Origin: Bacillota bacterium
GTDB taxonomy: Bacteria > Bacillota > Clostridia > Lachnospirales > Lachnospiraceae
Assembly (NCBI GenBank): GCA_023386315.1
Contig: JAEWJZ010000018.1
Location: 343,747-407,746 of the forward strand
Reading direction: 5' to 3'
DNA: 64,000 nucleotides
A program made the position numbers and the translations under genes. This document shows positions 8,213-16,288 of this stretch, piece after piece (position 1 is the first letter of the stretch; each line of letters starts with the position of its first letter). Below the pieces are notes generated by a model. That model was given only the letters and a program-made list of their open reading frames with translations, did not search any database and was not told the origin of the DNA.

Positions 8213-10288
8213 TTATAGCAGAGAAAATGGTAAATTTAATTCCTCTGTTCCTTTTAATATAAATTTTCCGTCCTCTATAATCAGAGTCCTTTTCCCATCT
8301 GCACAGACAGTTTCAATTCTGTCAAGTTCTGCATAAGGTATGGTGATATCCGTATGACAGTTAAAATATGCCTTGGAAGCATCCTCTTTGCGAAGAGCAG
8401 AAATCTCATTTTCTTTCGCGATAATCTCTTTGCCGTTGGGATTATAAAACCGGCTGTCTTCCGACCAGCTGTAACACGTATCTCCAACTGCAAAATGAGG
8501 TCCCATTTTCTCCACGATTAATATAGGAAGCTTGTCAAGAATATCAAATTTTCTGGCCATGGCGTAAGCAGTTGTATTGGTTCCGATGGCAAACTCTCCC
8601 ATGGGAAGTGTGTCATGGTTCTTTAAAATCACCTGCCTGATCAGTTCTTTTCCTTCCTTTGAATCTTCAAAATTACTGCAGGAATAGTCTTTGATCATGC
8701 CGTTTTCAAACGTTATAACCAGATCCTTAAACTGGAAATCTGTGATATAAACCGTGCTGACCTCTAAAACACCATTGGTTCCGGCAAGTCTGGGTGACGT
8801 AAATACTTCCCCAAGAGGAATGTTCACATCAGCCACGCAGTTTTCAAAATTAGTTTCTTTTTCTTTATCCTTTAAATGATGAAGCGCCACTGTCAGGCGG
8901 GTCTTATTCGCCCCTTTCCCTGTAATTTCCACATATTCTGCTTCATCCAGAGCATCAATCATGGTTTGCTGCAGACCTTTGTACTTTTCATAATCCAGGG
9001 TGTTGATTGCAATGGTCTCATTAAATATCTCTTCAAAATTATCACCGATCTCAGGAACGGGAAATGCAATAATGGTGAAGCTGGTCTCATCGCCTGGAAC
9101 ATATTGATTTAAAATTCCGGCAGTATCACTCGACATTTCCACTGCAAGCTTCTCCTGTTTGGGATCCAGGCGGCAGGCCTCCCCTTTGTTAACCGGATGA
9201 AAACCTTCTCTTCCAAATGTCTCAATGACTGCAGGTCCTGCATAGCCGGCTGCCAGATCTTTGAACGTTTCGTATGCAACCTTCAGCACCGATGCTTTTC
9301 TGTCTTTAAATGCCTTATTAATGTAGATGGCATCATCATACCGGTGGTCATAATCATACTGGCGGTTTGGAGAAGCAGAGTAATAACCGGATTTTCGTCC
9401 GGCATTGGTATTTACCGCCCAGACAGCCGCGCGGCATAAAATCACGTTAAGCCCCAGCTTTTCAAAATTCTCCATGGCGTATTTGACCATTCGTTCGAAT
9501 CCAAGCTCATATCGGATCTGGACCGCTTTTTTCTTTGATAAATCTCTGCCCATCACCTCAAAACCTTTTTTGTAGCCTTCCGTGTAAGTATCCGCCATCA
9601 GACGGACTGTTTCTTCTGGAAGGGAATTTAAATAATCCGCAACTTTAACTTCTGTTTCAGAAATATATTCACCAAAACGGTAAAGATAACGAAGATCCGT
9701 TAAGTCACTGTCCCGGATAATATCCGCTGCAAAGGAAAGGGAAGGATCCAGCCCTTCTCTGACACGATAGGTAACTGTATGATCGGTGTAATCGCTGACA
9801 AACCAGTAAATCACCTCTTTTACAGAAGCCACCTCCGGCACTCCTTCTTCAAACATGTTATAAATCTCGATTAAGGTTTCGTTTAAAATCGTAATATCCG
9901 TCAGCCTGTTTTCATGAACAAAAACAATATCGCCCCTGATTTCCTTATACAGGTAACAAAGGAGCTGCCCGAATCCATCACCCAGTTTTTTCACTGCATA
10001 AGAAGGATTTGCATAACTGGTTTCATAAGCATCCGGAAGTATGTCTTCATAAAATTTCCTGTTCCATACTTTTAATTCTTCCAGGGAAGCCGTGTTATGC
10101 TTTCCTTCCTTTAAATAATCCAGGTACTCACCCATAACACAGATAAATTCAGCTGTTCTTGTAAAATAATCATGAAACGGCTGGGCTACTGTCTGCTCTG
10201 TGGCTATCTGGCTGATCCGTTCCATGGAAAGTAAGAAGCGTTCCATAATTCCTTCATTTTCCTGTTCAAACATCTCTCTATAATCCAT
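8213..10288 (-). CDS. M29-like aminopeptidase with an N-terminal extension
   Basis: The C-terminal half resembles metallo-aminopeptidases of family M29 (AmpS/PepS). Visible are PLGEVFTSP (metal Glu), PMGEFAIGTN (Glu), MGPHFAVGDTCYSW (His, Tyr) and NCHTDITIP (His, Asp), together the expected metal-ligand pattern. At 691 residues it is much longer than the roughly 400-residue family core. The first 300 or so residues form a helical extension I do not recognise. It probably removes N-terminal residues from peptides in the cytoplasm (no signal peptide). The frame is open to 10330, but AGGGG before ATG 10288 (MDYREMF) decides the start. The upstream membrane-protein gene ends five bases before this ATG, so the two are likely cotranscribed. 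Confidence 0.85.
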   Translation of the reverse strand: MDYREMFEQENEGIMERFLLSMERISQIATEQTVAQPFHDYFTRTAEFICVMGEYLDYLKEGKHNTASLEELKVWNRKFYEDILPDAYETSYANPSYAVKKLGDGFGQLLCYLYKEIRGDIVFVHENRLTDITILNETLIEIYNMFEEGVPEVASVKEVIYWFVSDYTDHTVTYRVREGLDPSLSFAADIIRDSDLTDLRYLYRFGEYISETEVKVADYLNSLPEETVRLMADTYTEGYKKGFEVMGRDLSKKKAVQIRYELGFERMVKYAMENFEKLGLNVILCRAAVWAVNTNAGRKSGYYSASPNRQYDYDHRYDDAIYINKAFKDRKASVLKVAYETFKDLAAGYAGPAVIETFGREGFHPVNKGEACRLDPKQEKLAVEMSSDTAGILNQYVPGDETSFTIIAFPVPEIGDNFEEIFNETIAINTLDYEKYKGLQQTMIDALDEAEYVEITGKGANKTRLTVALHHLKDKEKETNFENCVADVNIPLGEVFTSPRLAGTNGVLEVSTVYITDFQFKDLVITFENGMIKDYSCSNFEDSKEGKELIRQVILKNHDTLPMGEFAIGTNTTAYAMARKFDILDKLPILIVEKMGPHFAVGDTCYSWSEDSRFYNPNGKEIIAKENEISALRKEDASKAYFNCHTDITIPYAELDRIETVCADGKRTLIIEDGKFILKGTEELNLPFSLL

Positions 10289-10293
10289 TTTTT

Positions 10294-10614
10294 TTACCCC
10301 TTTATACCTATAATAAGAAGAACCGCCCAAAAAATAACCAGTAAAGCGCTGATGCCAATACCAATCTTGGACAATATGTATTTTTTTTCTTTTTCAAAGA
10401 AAGACAGAACACCATAAAACAGGGAAAAGATAGAAATCACCATGCTGCAAAAGCAGACAGCCGCAACATTTAACTGCGCCTGTCCGGCAGTAATTGCAGC
10501 GCTGGATATTCCAAGAACCCCTAAAACCAGTGCTCCCAAAGCCAGTCCTAACGATAGAAAACTTTTTTTAGCATAAGGCTTTCTAATGTAGGACACTTTT
10601 TTCTGCTTTCCCAC
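10294..10614 (-). CDS. Small integral membrane protein, function unknown
   Basis: The 106-residue product has a basic N-terminus and about three hydrophobic segments (near residues 18-42, 48-70 and 80-103), so it is probably an inner membrane protein. I think similar DUF6142-type proteins occur in Lachnospiraceae, but this is not checked. The start is GTG with a good GGAGG site. The 5' end overlaps the VanZ-like gene by 32 bases, and the stop sits five bases before the aminopeptidase ATG. Confidence 0.75.
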   Translation of the reverse strand: MGKQKKVSYIRKPYAKKSFLSLGLALGALVLGVLGISSAAITAGQAQLNVAAVCFCSMVISIFSLFYGVLSFFEKEKKYILSKIGIGISALLVIFWAVLLIIGIKG

Positions 10615-11074
10615 GCCTCATCCTCCTTACTCTTATGTGCTGTACTATTTTATACAGGATATATCCAAACATTCCTCCCAGAGAGTTTAAAATCATGTCA
10701 TCTACATCAAAACTTCCCACCCGGAAAATGAGCTGGGTGGTTTCGATGCAGAGGCTGAATAAAAAACTGAGCAGCATTGTATTGGTAAAGCGGCGGCTCC
10801 TGCGGCTAATGACCGGAAGGAAAAAACCAAAGGGCATGAAGCCCGCTATATTCCCAATAATGTTTAAGAGGAAAGCCCGAAGGCCGACTACATGGCGGTA
10901 TATAATAAACCGCTTAATTTCCTTCAGGGGGACCAGGTTATAAGCGTATTCCTCCCGTATATGACCACCTCTTCCAAAATAATCCGAGAAAAACAGAAAG
11001 TACGCCAAAAAGATCAGGTAAATTATAAAAATCACCCAACCAAACTTCTGCCGTTTCGTCGCATTTTTAATCAT
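10583..11074 (-). CDS. VanZ-like membrane protein
   Basis: The 163-residue protein has four predicted membrane helices and the VanZ-type motifs NIIGNIAGFMPFGFFLP near residue 70 and TQLIFRVGSFDVDDMILNSLGG near residues 113-134. VanZ-like proteins are named after the teicoplanin-resistance gene, but most chromosomal members have no known substrate. Resistance should not be inferred. GGAG precedes ATG 11074 at five bases. It overlaps the following small membrane-protein gene by 32 bases, suggesting coupled expression. Confidence 0.88.
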   Translation of the reverse strand: MIKNATKRQKFGWVIFIIYLIFLAYFLFFSDYFGRGGHIREEYAYNLVPLKEIKRFIIYRHVVGLRAFLLNIIGNIAGFMPFGFFLPVISRRSRRFTNTMLLSFLFSLCIETTQLIFRVGSFDVDDMILNSLGGMFGYILYKIVQHIRVRRMRRGKAEKSVLH

Positions 11075-11154
11075 AACAGCTCCATCTTTATCCAGAAAGG
11101 AGAGAGCTGCCAGAATTCTATGGATTCTGACAGCCGCCGCTCCTGAGATAACGG

Positions 11155-11304
11155 TTAAAATGTAATTTCAGATTTTCTTTTCAGCAATATTGCTCCGTTT
11201 ATGATTGTTATAATACCGGCAGCAAGTCCCACAGCAGTCACTATAATTCCAACAACAATGTTTAATGCACCTGCGTTTCTCATGGTTTTATATACTCGTT
11301 CCAT
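11155..11304 (-). CDS. 49-residue membrane peptide downstream of pyrE
   Basis: A short frame encodes a 49-residue peptide with a basic start, one long hydrophobic stretch rich in Ile, Val, Gly and Ala (about residues 13-41) and a charged KRKSE tail. This fits a single-pass or hairpin membrane peptide. ATG 11304 has GGAGAG seven bases upstream. It begins 13 bases after the pyrE stop, so it is probably read as the last gene of the pyr operon. I do not recognise a family. Confidence 0.65.
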   Translation of the reverse strand: MERVYKTMRNAGALNIVVGIIVTAVGLAAGIITIINGAILLKRKSEITF

Positions 11305-11316
11305 ATCCCACTCTCC

Positions 11317-11994
11317 TTATTTTACGCCATAAACTTCATAATAATCATCAATCGCTTCTTTTAATGCATCATCAATGAGGATTCTTCCTTTATATTCCCG
11401 GTTATGAAGATGTCCGATCACTTCCGCCATGGTCACTATGGCAGATGCCTTAAAACCATATTTTTCCTGGATCTCATCAAGTGCACTCTGCTCTCCTTTT
11501 CCCTTTTCCATACGGTTTAAGGAAACCATAAGACCCAGAATTGTCACATCACCCTGTGCCTTGATGATCGGAAAGGTCTCCTCAATCGACTTCCCGGATG
11601 TGGTCACATCTTCAATAATTACAACCCTGTCTCCATCCTTAATGGGACTGCCAAGAAGAATTCCGGCATCTCCGCCATGGTCTTTCTCTTCTTTTCTGTT
11701 GGAACAGTATTTAATTTCCTTTCCATATAACTCATGAAAGGCGATTGCAGTTGCAACACTTAAAGGAATTCCTTTGTAAGCCGGTCCAAACAGCACATCA
11801 AAATCTGTACCAAAATTATCGTGAATAGCTTTGGCATAATACTCTCCCAGCTTCTTTAACTGCGCTCCTGTTACATAAGAACCTGCATTCATGAAAAACG
11901 GGGACTTTCTTCCGCTTTTCAATGTAAAACTTCCAAATTTAAGAACATCGCTGTCCACCATAAATTCAATAAATTCCTGTTTATACTGTTCCAT
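11317..11994 (-). CDS. pyrE: Orotate phosphoribosyltransferase
   Basis: PyrE converts orotate and PRPP to OMP. The 225-residue protein has FTLKSGRKSPFFMNAG near the start, the flexible-loop segment SNRKEEKDHGGDAG and the PRPP-binding motif VVIIEDVTTSGKS near residue 125. The frame reaches 12015, but AGAGG precedes ATG 11994, which gives the normal N-terminus. It is the fourth gene of pyrF-pyrK-pyrD-pyrE. Confidence 0.96.
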   Translation of the reverse strand: MEQYKQEFIEFMVDSDVLKFGSFTLKSGRKSPFFMNAGSYVTGAQLKKLGEYYAKAIHDNFGTDFDVLFGPAYKGIPLSVATAIAFHELYGKEIKYCSNRKEEKDHGGDAGILLGSPIKDGDRVVIIEDVTTSGKSIEETFPIIKAQGDVTILGLMVSLNRMEKGKGEQSALDEIQEKYGFKASAIVTMAEVIGHLHNREYKGRILIDDALKEAIDDYYEVYGVK

Positions 11995-12026
11995 TTTGCT
12001 GTCCTCTCTATTCAAAAATCGTTCTG

Positions 12027-12929
12027 TTATCGTACGGCACCGATCAGTTCGTTCATGTCTTCCACCTGATATTTCATCATGTAATCTTCAATCCCCTGAA
12101 TGATTTCCGTAGTTGCATAGGGGTTTACAAAGTTCGCCGTTCCCACAGATACCGCTGTCGCACCGGCAAGAATAAATTCCAATGCATCCTCAGCAGTCAT
12201 GATTCCTCCCATTCCAATAATCGGAATTTTAACTGCACACGCCGACTGATAGACCATACGCACTGCAACCGGCTTGATTGCAGGTCCGGATAACCCGCCT
12301 GTCTTATTGGCAACCGCAAACGCCCGGCGGTTCACATCAATCTTCATTCCCGTGAGTGTATTAATCATAGATAAGACGTCTGCTCCGCCTGCTTCGGCTG
12401 CTTTTGCCATAACGGTAATATCTGTCACATTGGGACTCAGCTTCATAATCACCGGCTGCTTTGCATATTTTTTTACTTCTCTTGTTATGGCTTCCACTGC
12501 TTTTGGATCCTGACCAAATGCAATTCCGCCCTCTTTTACATTGGGACAGGAAATGTTAATCTCCAGCATATCCACCGGCTCATTGGATAGCCGCTCCACC
12601 ACTTCGATATAATCTTCCGTCGTCTTCCCGCAGACATTGACAATGATTTTTGTATCATATTGCTTTAAGAAGGGGATATCACGTTCAATAAATACATCCA
12701 TTCCCGGATTCTGAAGACCAATGGCATTAATCATTCCACCATAAGTTTCTGCAATTCTGGGAGTTGGATTGCCTGTCCAGGGAATGTTGGCCACTCCCTT
12801 CGTGACTACTGCGCCCAAACGGTTTAAATCCACAAGCTCGCTGTATTCTTCACCGGAACCAAAGGTACCTGAGGCAGTCATAACCGGATTTTTTAATTCC
12901 ACACCGGCAAGATTTACTTTCATATTCAT
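12027..12929 (-). CDS. pyrD: Dihydroorotate dehydrogenase B, catalytic subunit
   Basis: This is the class 1B catalytic subunit (PyrDB), which oxidises dihydroorotate and passes electrons through FMN to PyrK and then NAD+. The 300-residue protein has MTASGTFGSG near residue 20, AIGLQNPGMDVF, and LEINISCPNVKEGG, where the active-site Cys (near residue 130) is diagnostic of class 1. The gene starts directly after pyrK with a strong GAGGAGG site inside the pyrK end, which supports making the two subunits together. Confidence 0.96.
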   Translation of the reverse strand: MNMKVNLAGVELKNPVMTASGTFGSGEEYSELVDLNRLGAVVTKGVANIPWTGNPTPRIAETYGGMINAIGLQNPGMDVFIERDIPFLKQYDTKIIVNVCGKTTEDYIEVVERLSNEPVDMLEINISCPNVKEGGIAFGQDPKAVEAITREVKKYAKQPVIMKLSPNVTDITVMAKAAEAGGADVLSMINTLTGMKIDVNRRAFAVANKTGGLSGPAIKPVAVRMVYQSACAVKIPIIGMGGIMTAEDALEFILAGATAVSVGTANFVNPYATTEIIQGIEDYMMKYQVEDMNELIGAVR

Positions 12930-13706
12930 CTAGAATTCAACCTCCTCAGCCTTAAATACCGGACCGTCTTTACAGACTCTTTTATTATGAACCATGGAAT
13001 GGTCATCTCTCTCACTGCTTTTGCAGACACAGGCAAGACATGCACCGATTCCGCAGGCCATCTTTTCCTCCAGGGAAAGATAGCATTCGATATGATTTTC
13101 CAAAGCATATGCTTTTAAGGATTTCAACATGGGAGTAGGGCCGCATGCAAAAATCACATCGCTTTGTAAGCCATGCTCTCTGATTGCATCCATAACATTA
13201 CCCCTGGTTCCGGCAGTTCCGCTCTCCGTGGCAAGAAATGTATCTCCAAAGGGCAGAAATTCTTCATTCAGAAACAGCTCGTCCCGGTATCCTAAAACCA
13301 TCTGCTTCTTACAGGAAAGATTTTTCGCCAGTTCTAACATAGGCGGAATCCCGATACCTCCTCCGATTAACAGCGCCTTCTTACCGGAAGTTCCTGCTTC
13401 CAGAGGAAATCCGTTCCCCAAAGGCCCCAAAACAGTTATGGGATCCCCTGTCTTATAACGGGAAAATTCTTCTGTTCCTCCGCCTGCTATACGGTATACA
13501 ATTCTTAAAAGTCCTTTATCCCGGTTCGTTTCACAGATACTGATGGGACGGGGCAGTAACTTTGAACTGTCCCCTGTATAGACTGAGATGAACTGTCCCG
13601 GCTTTGCCTGGTCAGTGATTTCCTTTGCGTCGATCCACATGCTGTATACACCGTCTGCAAGCCTGATCTGGCTGGCGACTGCTGCCGTAATTTTTATTTT
13701 TCCCAT
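12930..13706 (-). CDS. pyrK: Dihydroorotate dehydrogenase B, electron transfer subunit
   Basis: PyrK carries FAD and a [2Fe-2S] cluster and links PyrDB to NAD+. The 258-residue protein has the flavin motif LLPRPISICE near residue 50, the NAD-binding GGGIGIPPMLELAK near residue 112, and a C-terminal Cys pattern (ACGIGACLACVC followed by a later Cys) for the cluster. Its stop codon abuts pyrD. A class 1B enzyme is expected in an anaerobe because it uses NAD+ rather than quinone. Confidence 0.95.
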   Translation of the reverse strand: MGKIKITAAVASQIRLADGVYSMWIDAKEITDQAKPGQFISVYTGDSSKLLPRPISICETNRDKGLLRIVYRIAGGGTEEFSRYKTGDPITVLGPLGNGFPLEAGTSGKKALLIGGGIGIPPMLELAKNLSCKKQMVLGYRDELFLNEEFLPFGDTFLATESGTAGTRGNVMDAIREHGLQSDVIFACGPTPMLKSLKAYALENHIECYLSLEEKMACGIGACLACVCKSSERDDHSMVHNKRVCKDGPVFKAEEVEF

Positions 13707-13715
13707 GATCTCCCC

Positions 13716-14633
13716 CTATAACACACGGTTAATGTCAGAAACCATATCAATCACGGCCTGTCTGGAAGCTTCTCCAAAATGCTCCGGACCGAATTTCTTG
13801 TATGCCTCCTGTTTATAGGCAGCAATAATGCCTCTTGAAGAATTCACAATTGCTCCAAGACCGTCTTCATTAAAACATGGCTTTAAATCCTCCGCAGTTC
13901 CTCCCTGCGCTCCGTAGCCAGGTACAAGGAAATAGGTGTTTGGCATCAGCTTTCTTAATACAGCGCTCATCTCCGGATAGGTGGCGCCTACCACTGCACC
14001 AATGTTGCTGTATGTGCCATCCATACAGTCTGCTCCCCATTCCACGACTTTTTTCGCAACGTGTTCATAAAGAGGTGCTCCGTCTATCAGCCGGTCCTGA
14101 AATTCTCCGCTGGACGGATTGGAGGTTTTAACCAAAACAAAAAGACCTTTGTCTTCTTCTTTGCATACATCTATAAAGGGAGCAATACCATCTGTTCCAA
14201 GATAGGGATTGACAGTAAGAAACTCTGTATGAAATGCCGGAAGAGTCTTAGAACCCACTTTTACTTTACCGATATGCGCCATAGCATAGGCTGCAGATGT
14301 GGAACCAATATCCCCTCTTTTCGCATCTGCTATGACAATAAGTCCCTTCTCCTGGCAATACTTAACAGTTCTGTCATATACCTTTAAACCTTCAATACCA
14401 AACTGCTCATACATGGCAAGCTGGGGTTTTACGGAGGGAATCAGATCATAAACATGATCCACAATTTCTTTATTGAACTGCCAGATTGCTTCTGCAGCAC
14501 CCTCTAATGTCTCACCCAGTTCATGAAATGCCTTCTTCGTTACGTGATCGGGAATATAGCTTAGCATTGGATCAAGTCCCACACAAACCGGTGCATTTGT
14601 TTTTTGAATTCTGTCAATTAATTGCCTGATCAT
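13716..14633 (-). CDS. pyrF: Orotidine 5'-phosphate decarboxylase (long form)
   Basis: PyrF decarboxylates OMP to UMP, the last step of de novo UMP synthesis. At 305 residues it belongs to the longer bacterial type rather than the 230-240 residue E. coli type. It shows VCVGLDPML near residue 17 and the catalytic Lys/Asp motif IADAKRGDIGSTSAAYA near residue 100. GAGGAGG precedes the ATG. It is the first clear pyr gene of the run. pyrB, pyrC and carAB are not in the window. Confidence 0.95.
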   Translation of the reverse strand: MIRQLIDRIQKTNAPVCVGLDPMLSYIPDHVTKKAFHELGETLEGAAEAIWQFNKEIVDHVYDLIPSVKPQLAMYEQFGIEGLKVYDRTVKYCQEKGLIVIADAKRGDIGSTSAAYAMAHIGKVKVGSKTLPAFHTEFLTVNPYLGTDGIAPFIDVCKEEDKGLFVLVKTSNPSSGEFQDRLIDGAPLYEHVAKKVVEWGADCMDGTYSNIGAVVGATYPEMSAVLRKLMPNTYFLVPGYGAQGGTAEDLKPCFNEDGLGAIVNSSRGIIAAYKQEAYKKFGPEHFGEASRQAVIDMVSDINRVL

Positions 14634-14687
14634 GTCTTCCTCCTCGGTTCTCTTCGCCCTTATTTTTCTTTATTCTTACCAATTCTA

Positions 14688-15344
14688 TCATAAGAAAGTT
14701 ACGGCTTCAAGCCTTTTGCCAAACTGATCATAAAAATCCTGTTCTTTCTCATAGGGGGTGAAATAGAACATTTTCAGAACATTCATGCTCACCTGACTGG
14801 TAAATGTTGGATCATTCTTTTTTTGAATCTCATTTTCTGCTTTCTTTAAAAAATCGTGCCAATCTGCAATAAATTTGTCGTAACGTTTCCCATCCGGATT
14901 GTCCATCCAGCTGCGCACCTTCACCTTAGTTCTGTTTTTCTTCGGACATTCAAAAATCTGGAGAAAATACCGGATTCCCTCATCTGCATAAATTCTTCCA
15001 AGAGGGAACAGACGGCAGATACCGGGGCGGAACAGGTGGACGCTGCACCGGCCCTGACAATCCAGAAATCCGCATGGTTCTCCTACTCCCGTCATGCGGA
15101 TATTTGGAAGAACAATTCCATCCACAACATTTAATTCCACTTTATCCTGAAGCAGCACTTCAAACGTGCAGTTTAGCCCTTTTATGAGCCGGAACACATC
15201 AAGGGGATCAAGCACAATTGAGGTACCCATCCCCTTACAGCAGGCAGAACAGCCGCTGCAGTCTCCACAGTCAGCTTTTACCAGGTCGTTTAATTCATAC
15301 ATTTTTCCATCTGAAATATCTCTTATATCAATTTCCCGCTTCAT
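14688..15344 (-). CDS. YkgJ-family cysteine-cluster protein
   Basis: The 218-residue protein has a Cys array at residues 26-36 (CGDCSGCSACC) and a second set CGFLDCQGRC...GICRLFPLG near residues 90-115, typical of the YkgJ/FliB-like zinc or iron-sulfur family. Some members are linked to flagellin lysine methylation, others have no known role. The assignment is to the family only. The gene lies 54 bases upstream of pyrF on the same strand with no terminator between, so it may share the pyr transcript. A moderate promoter (TTTATT, 17 bases, TAGAAT) lies before its ATG. Confidence 0.8.
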   Translation of the reverse strand: MKREIDIRDISDGKMYELNDLVKADCGDCSGCSACCKGMGTSIVLDPLDVFRLIKGLNCTFEVLLQDKVELNVVDGIVLPNIRMTGVGEPCGFLDCQGRCSVHLFRPGICRLFPLGRIYADEGIRYFLQIFECPKKNRTKVKVRSWMDNPDGKRYDKFIADWHDFLKKAENEIQKKNDPTFTSQVSMNVLKMFYFTPYEKEQDFYDQFGKRLEAVTFL

Positions 15345-15420
15345 GAATCTTCCTCACTTCTCCATAGTAACCAAACAGTGTCATTCTATCATCTTCTTTC
15401 ATTTGAATAAAGTCTTAATG

Positions 15421-15460
15421 CGAAAAAAAGAGAAGATTTTATATTACATATCTTCTCTTT
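15421..15460 (-). terminator. Terminator after the nitroreductase gene
   Basis: An 11-base stem (15427-15437 with 15450-15460, around AGAGAAGAT/ATCTTCTCT) is followed on the minus strand by a run of seven T. It separates the nitroreductase unit from the YkgJ-pyr unit. Confidence 0.88.
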
Positions 15461-15480
15461 GGTTCTTTCATGAAGCTTTC

Positions 15481-16254
15481 TCATAATTTATATTCCTTTA
15501 AATATGCAGTGGCAACGTACGCACCGCTTTTGTATGACTTCTTTTCCATCGCTTTATCCGCTTCCAGACTGACATTGATCCACATCTCTTCCGCTGCAAT
15601 GGCCAGATGGGAAAGCATAATTCCCACACTGATCTCCCGCAGAAAAAGCAGATAAGGCGAAGGCAGAAATTCTCTGCAGGAAAAAACATATATTTTGTCA
15701 TGATACACAATGAACCGCCATGGCTGGGTATTCATAACAGACGGAGCAAGCCGTACCGCCTTTAAAATATTCTTCACAGACTCTCCTGCTTCCTCCTTAA
15801 ACACGCACAATTCCTTCAGGGGAAGACGTTTGGCTGTTGCAGGATCACGATAAAGCAATGTTTTTGGATATCCGAAGGCAATGGCAATTACCTGTTTCAA
15901 TCCTGCAGGAGCCGGCTTAACAGTCTTAACACTGGCAAGGTAGCATGTTCCCAGACCCTTTCCTGTCATATATAATAAAACAGGTTCCATAATGTATCCG
16001 GCATTGACTAGATATCCCTCTTTCTCCTCCGAATAAAGTATCAGATAATAGGGGGCTTCCACCTTCCATAAACCCTTTGGTGAAAGATCCTCTTGTGTAC
16101 TGTCACATATTTCCATCTTTACTTTAATGTCCCCGTATAACTTTGAAACACAATCCCCAAAATAAAGAATATCCCTTTTCAGCTGCTCTGGAACCGGTTC
16201 TTTCTTATACTTTTTAATGGATCTTCTCTTAAATATCATCTGATACAGATTCAT
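15481..16254 (-). CDS. Nitroreductase-family flavoprotein
   Basis: The 257-residue protein begins with FKRRSIKKYKKEPV, the usual FMN-phosphate binding start of the nitroreductase fold. It also has a mid-domain APYYLILYSEEKEGYLVNAGYIMEPVLLYMTGKGLGTCYL segment and, near residue 170, RLAPSVMNTQPWRFIVY, the substrate/FMN motif more often seen near the N-terminus. The arrangement looks like a family variant in which two halves contribute to the site. Substrate unknown. The gene follows pepF by 34 bases on the same strand and is probably cotranscribed with it. Confidence 0.82.
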   Translation of the reverse strand: MNLYQMIFKRRSIKKYKKEPVPEQLKRDILYFGDCVSKLYGDIKVKMEICDSTQEDLSPKGLWKVEAPYYLILYSEEKEGYLVNAGYIMEPVLLYMTGKGLGTCYLASVKTVKPAPAGLKQVIAIAFGYPKTLLYRDPATAKRLPLKELCVFKEEAGESVKNILKAVRLAPSVMNTQPWRFIVYHDKIYVFSCREFLPSPYLLFLREISVGIMLSHLAIAAEEMWINVSLEADKAMEKKSYKSGAYVATAYLKEYKL

Positions 16255-16288
16255 ACCTGCTCCCCTCTCCTCTATCCGGAAATCAGTT

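Noticed and set aside
10583..11074. VanZ-like gene as a glycopeptide resistance gene
   Set aside because: No other van genes nearby; VanZ-like proteins are common chromosomal membrane proteins.
14634..14687. PyrR attenuator before pyrF
   Set aside because: The 54-base gap holds no terminator/anti-terminator or PyrR-binding loop.
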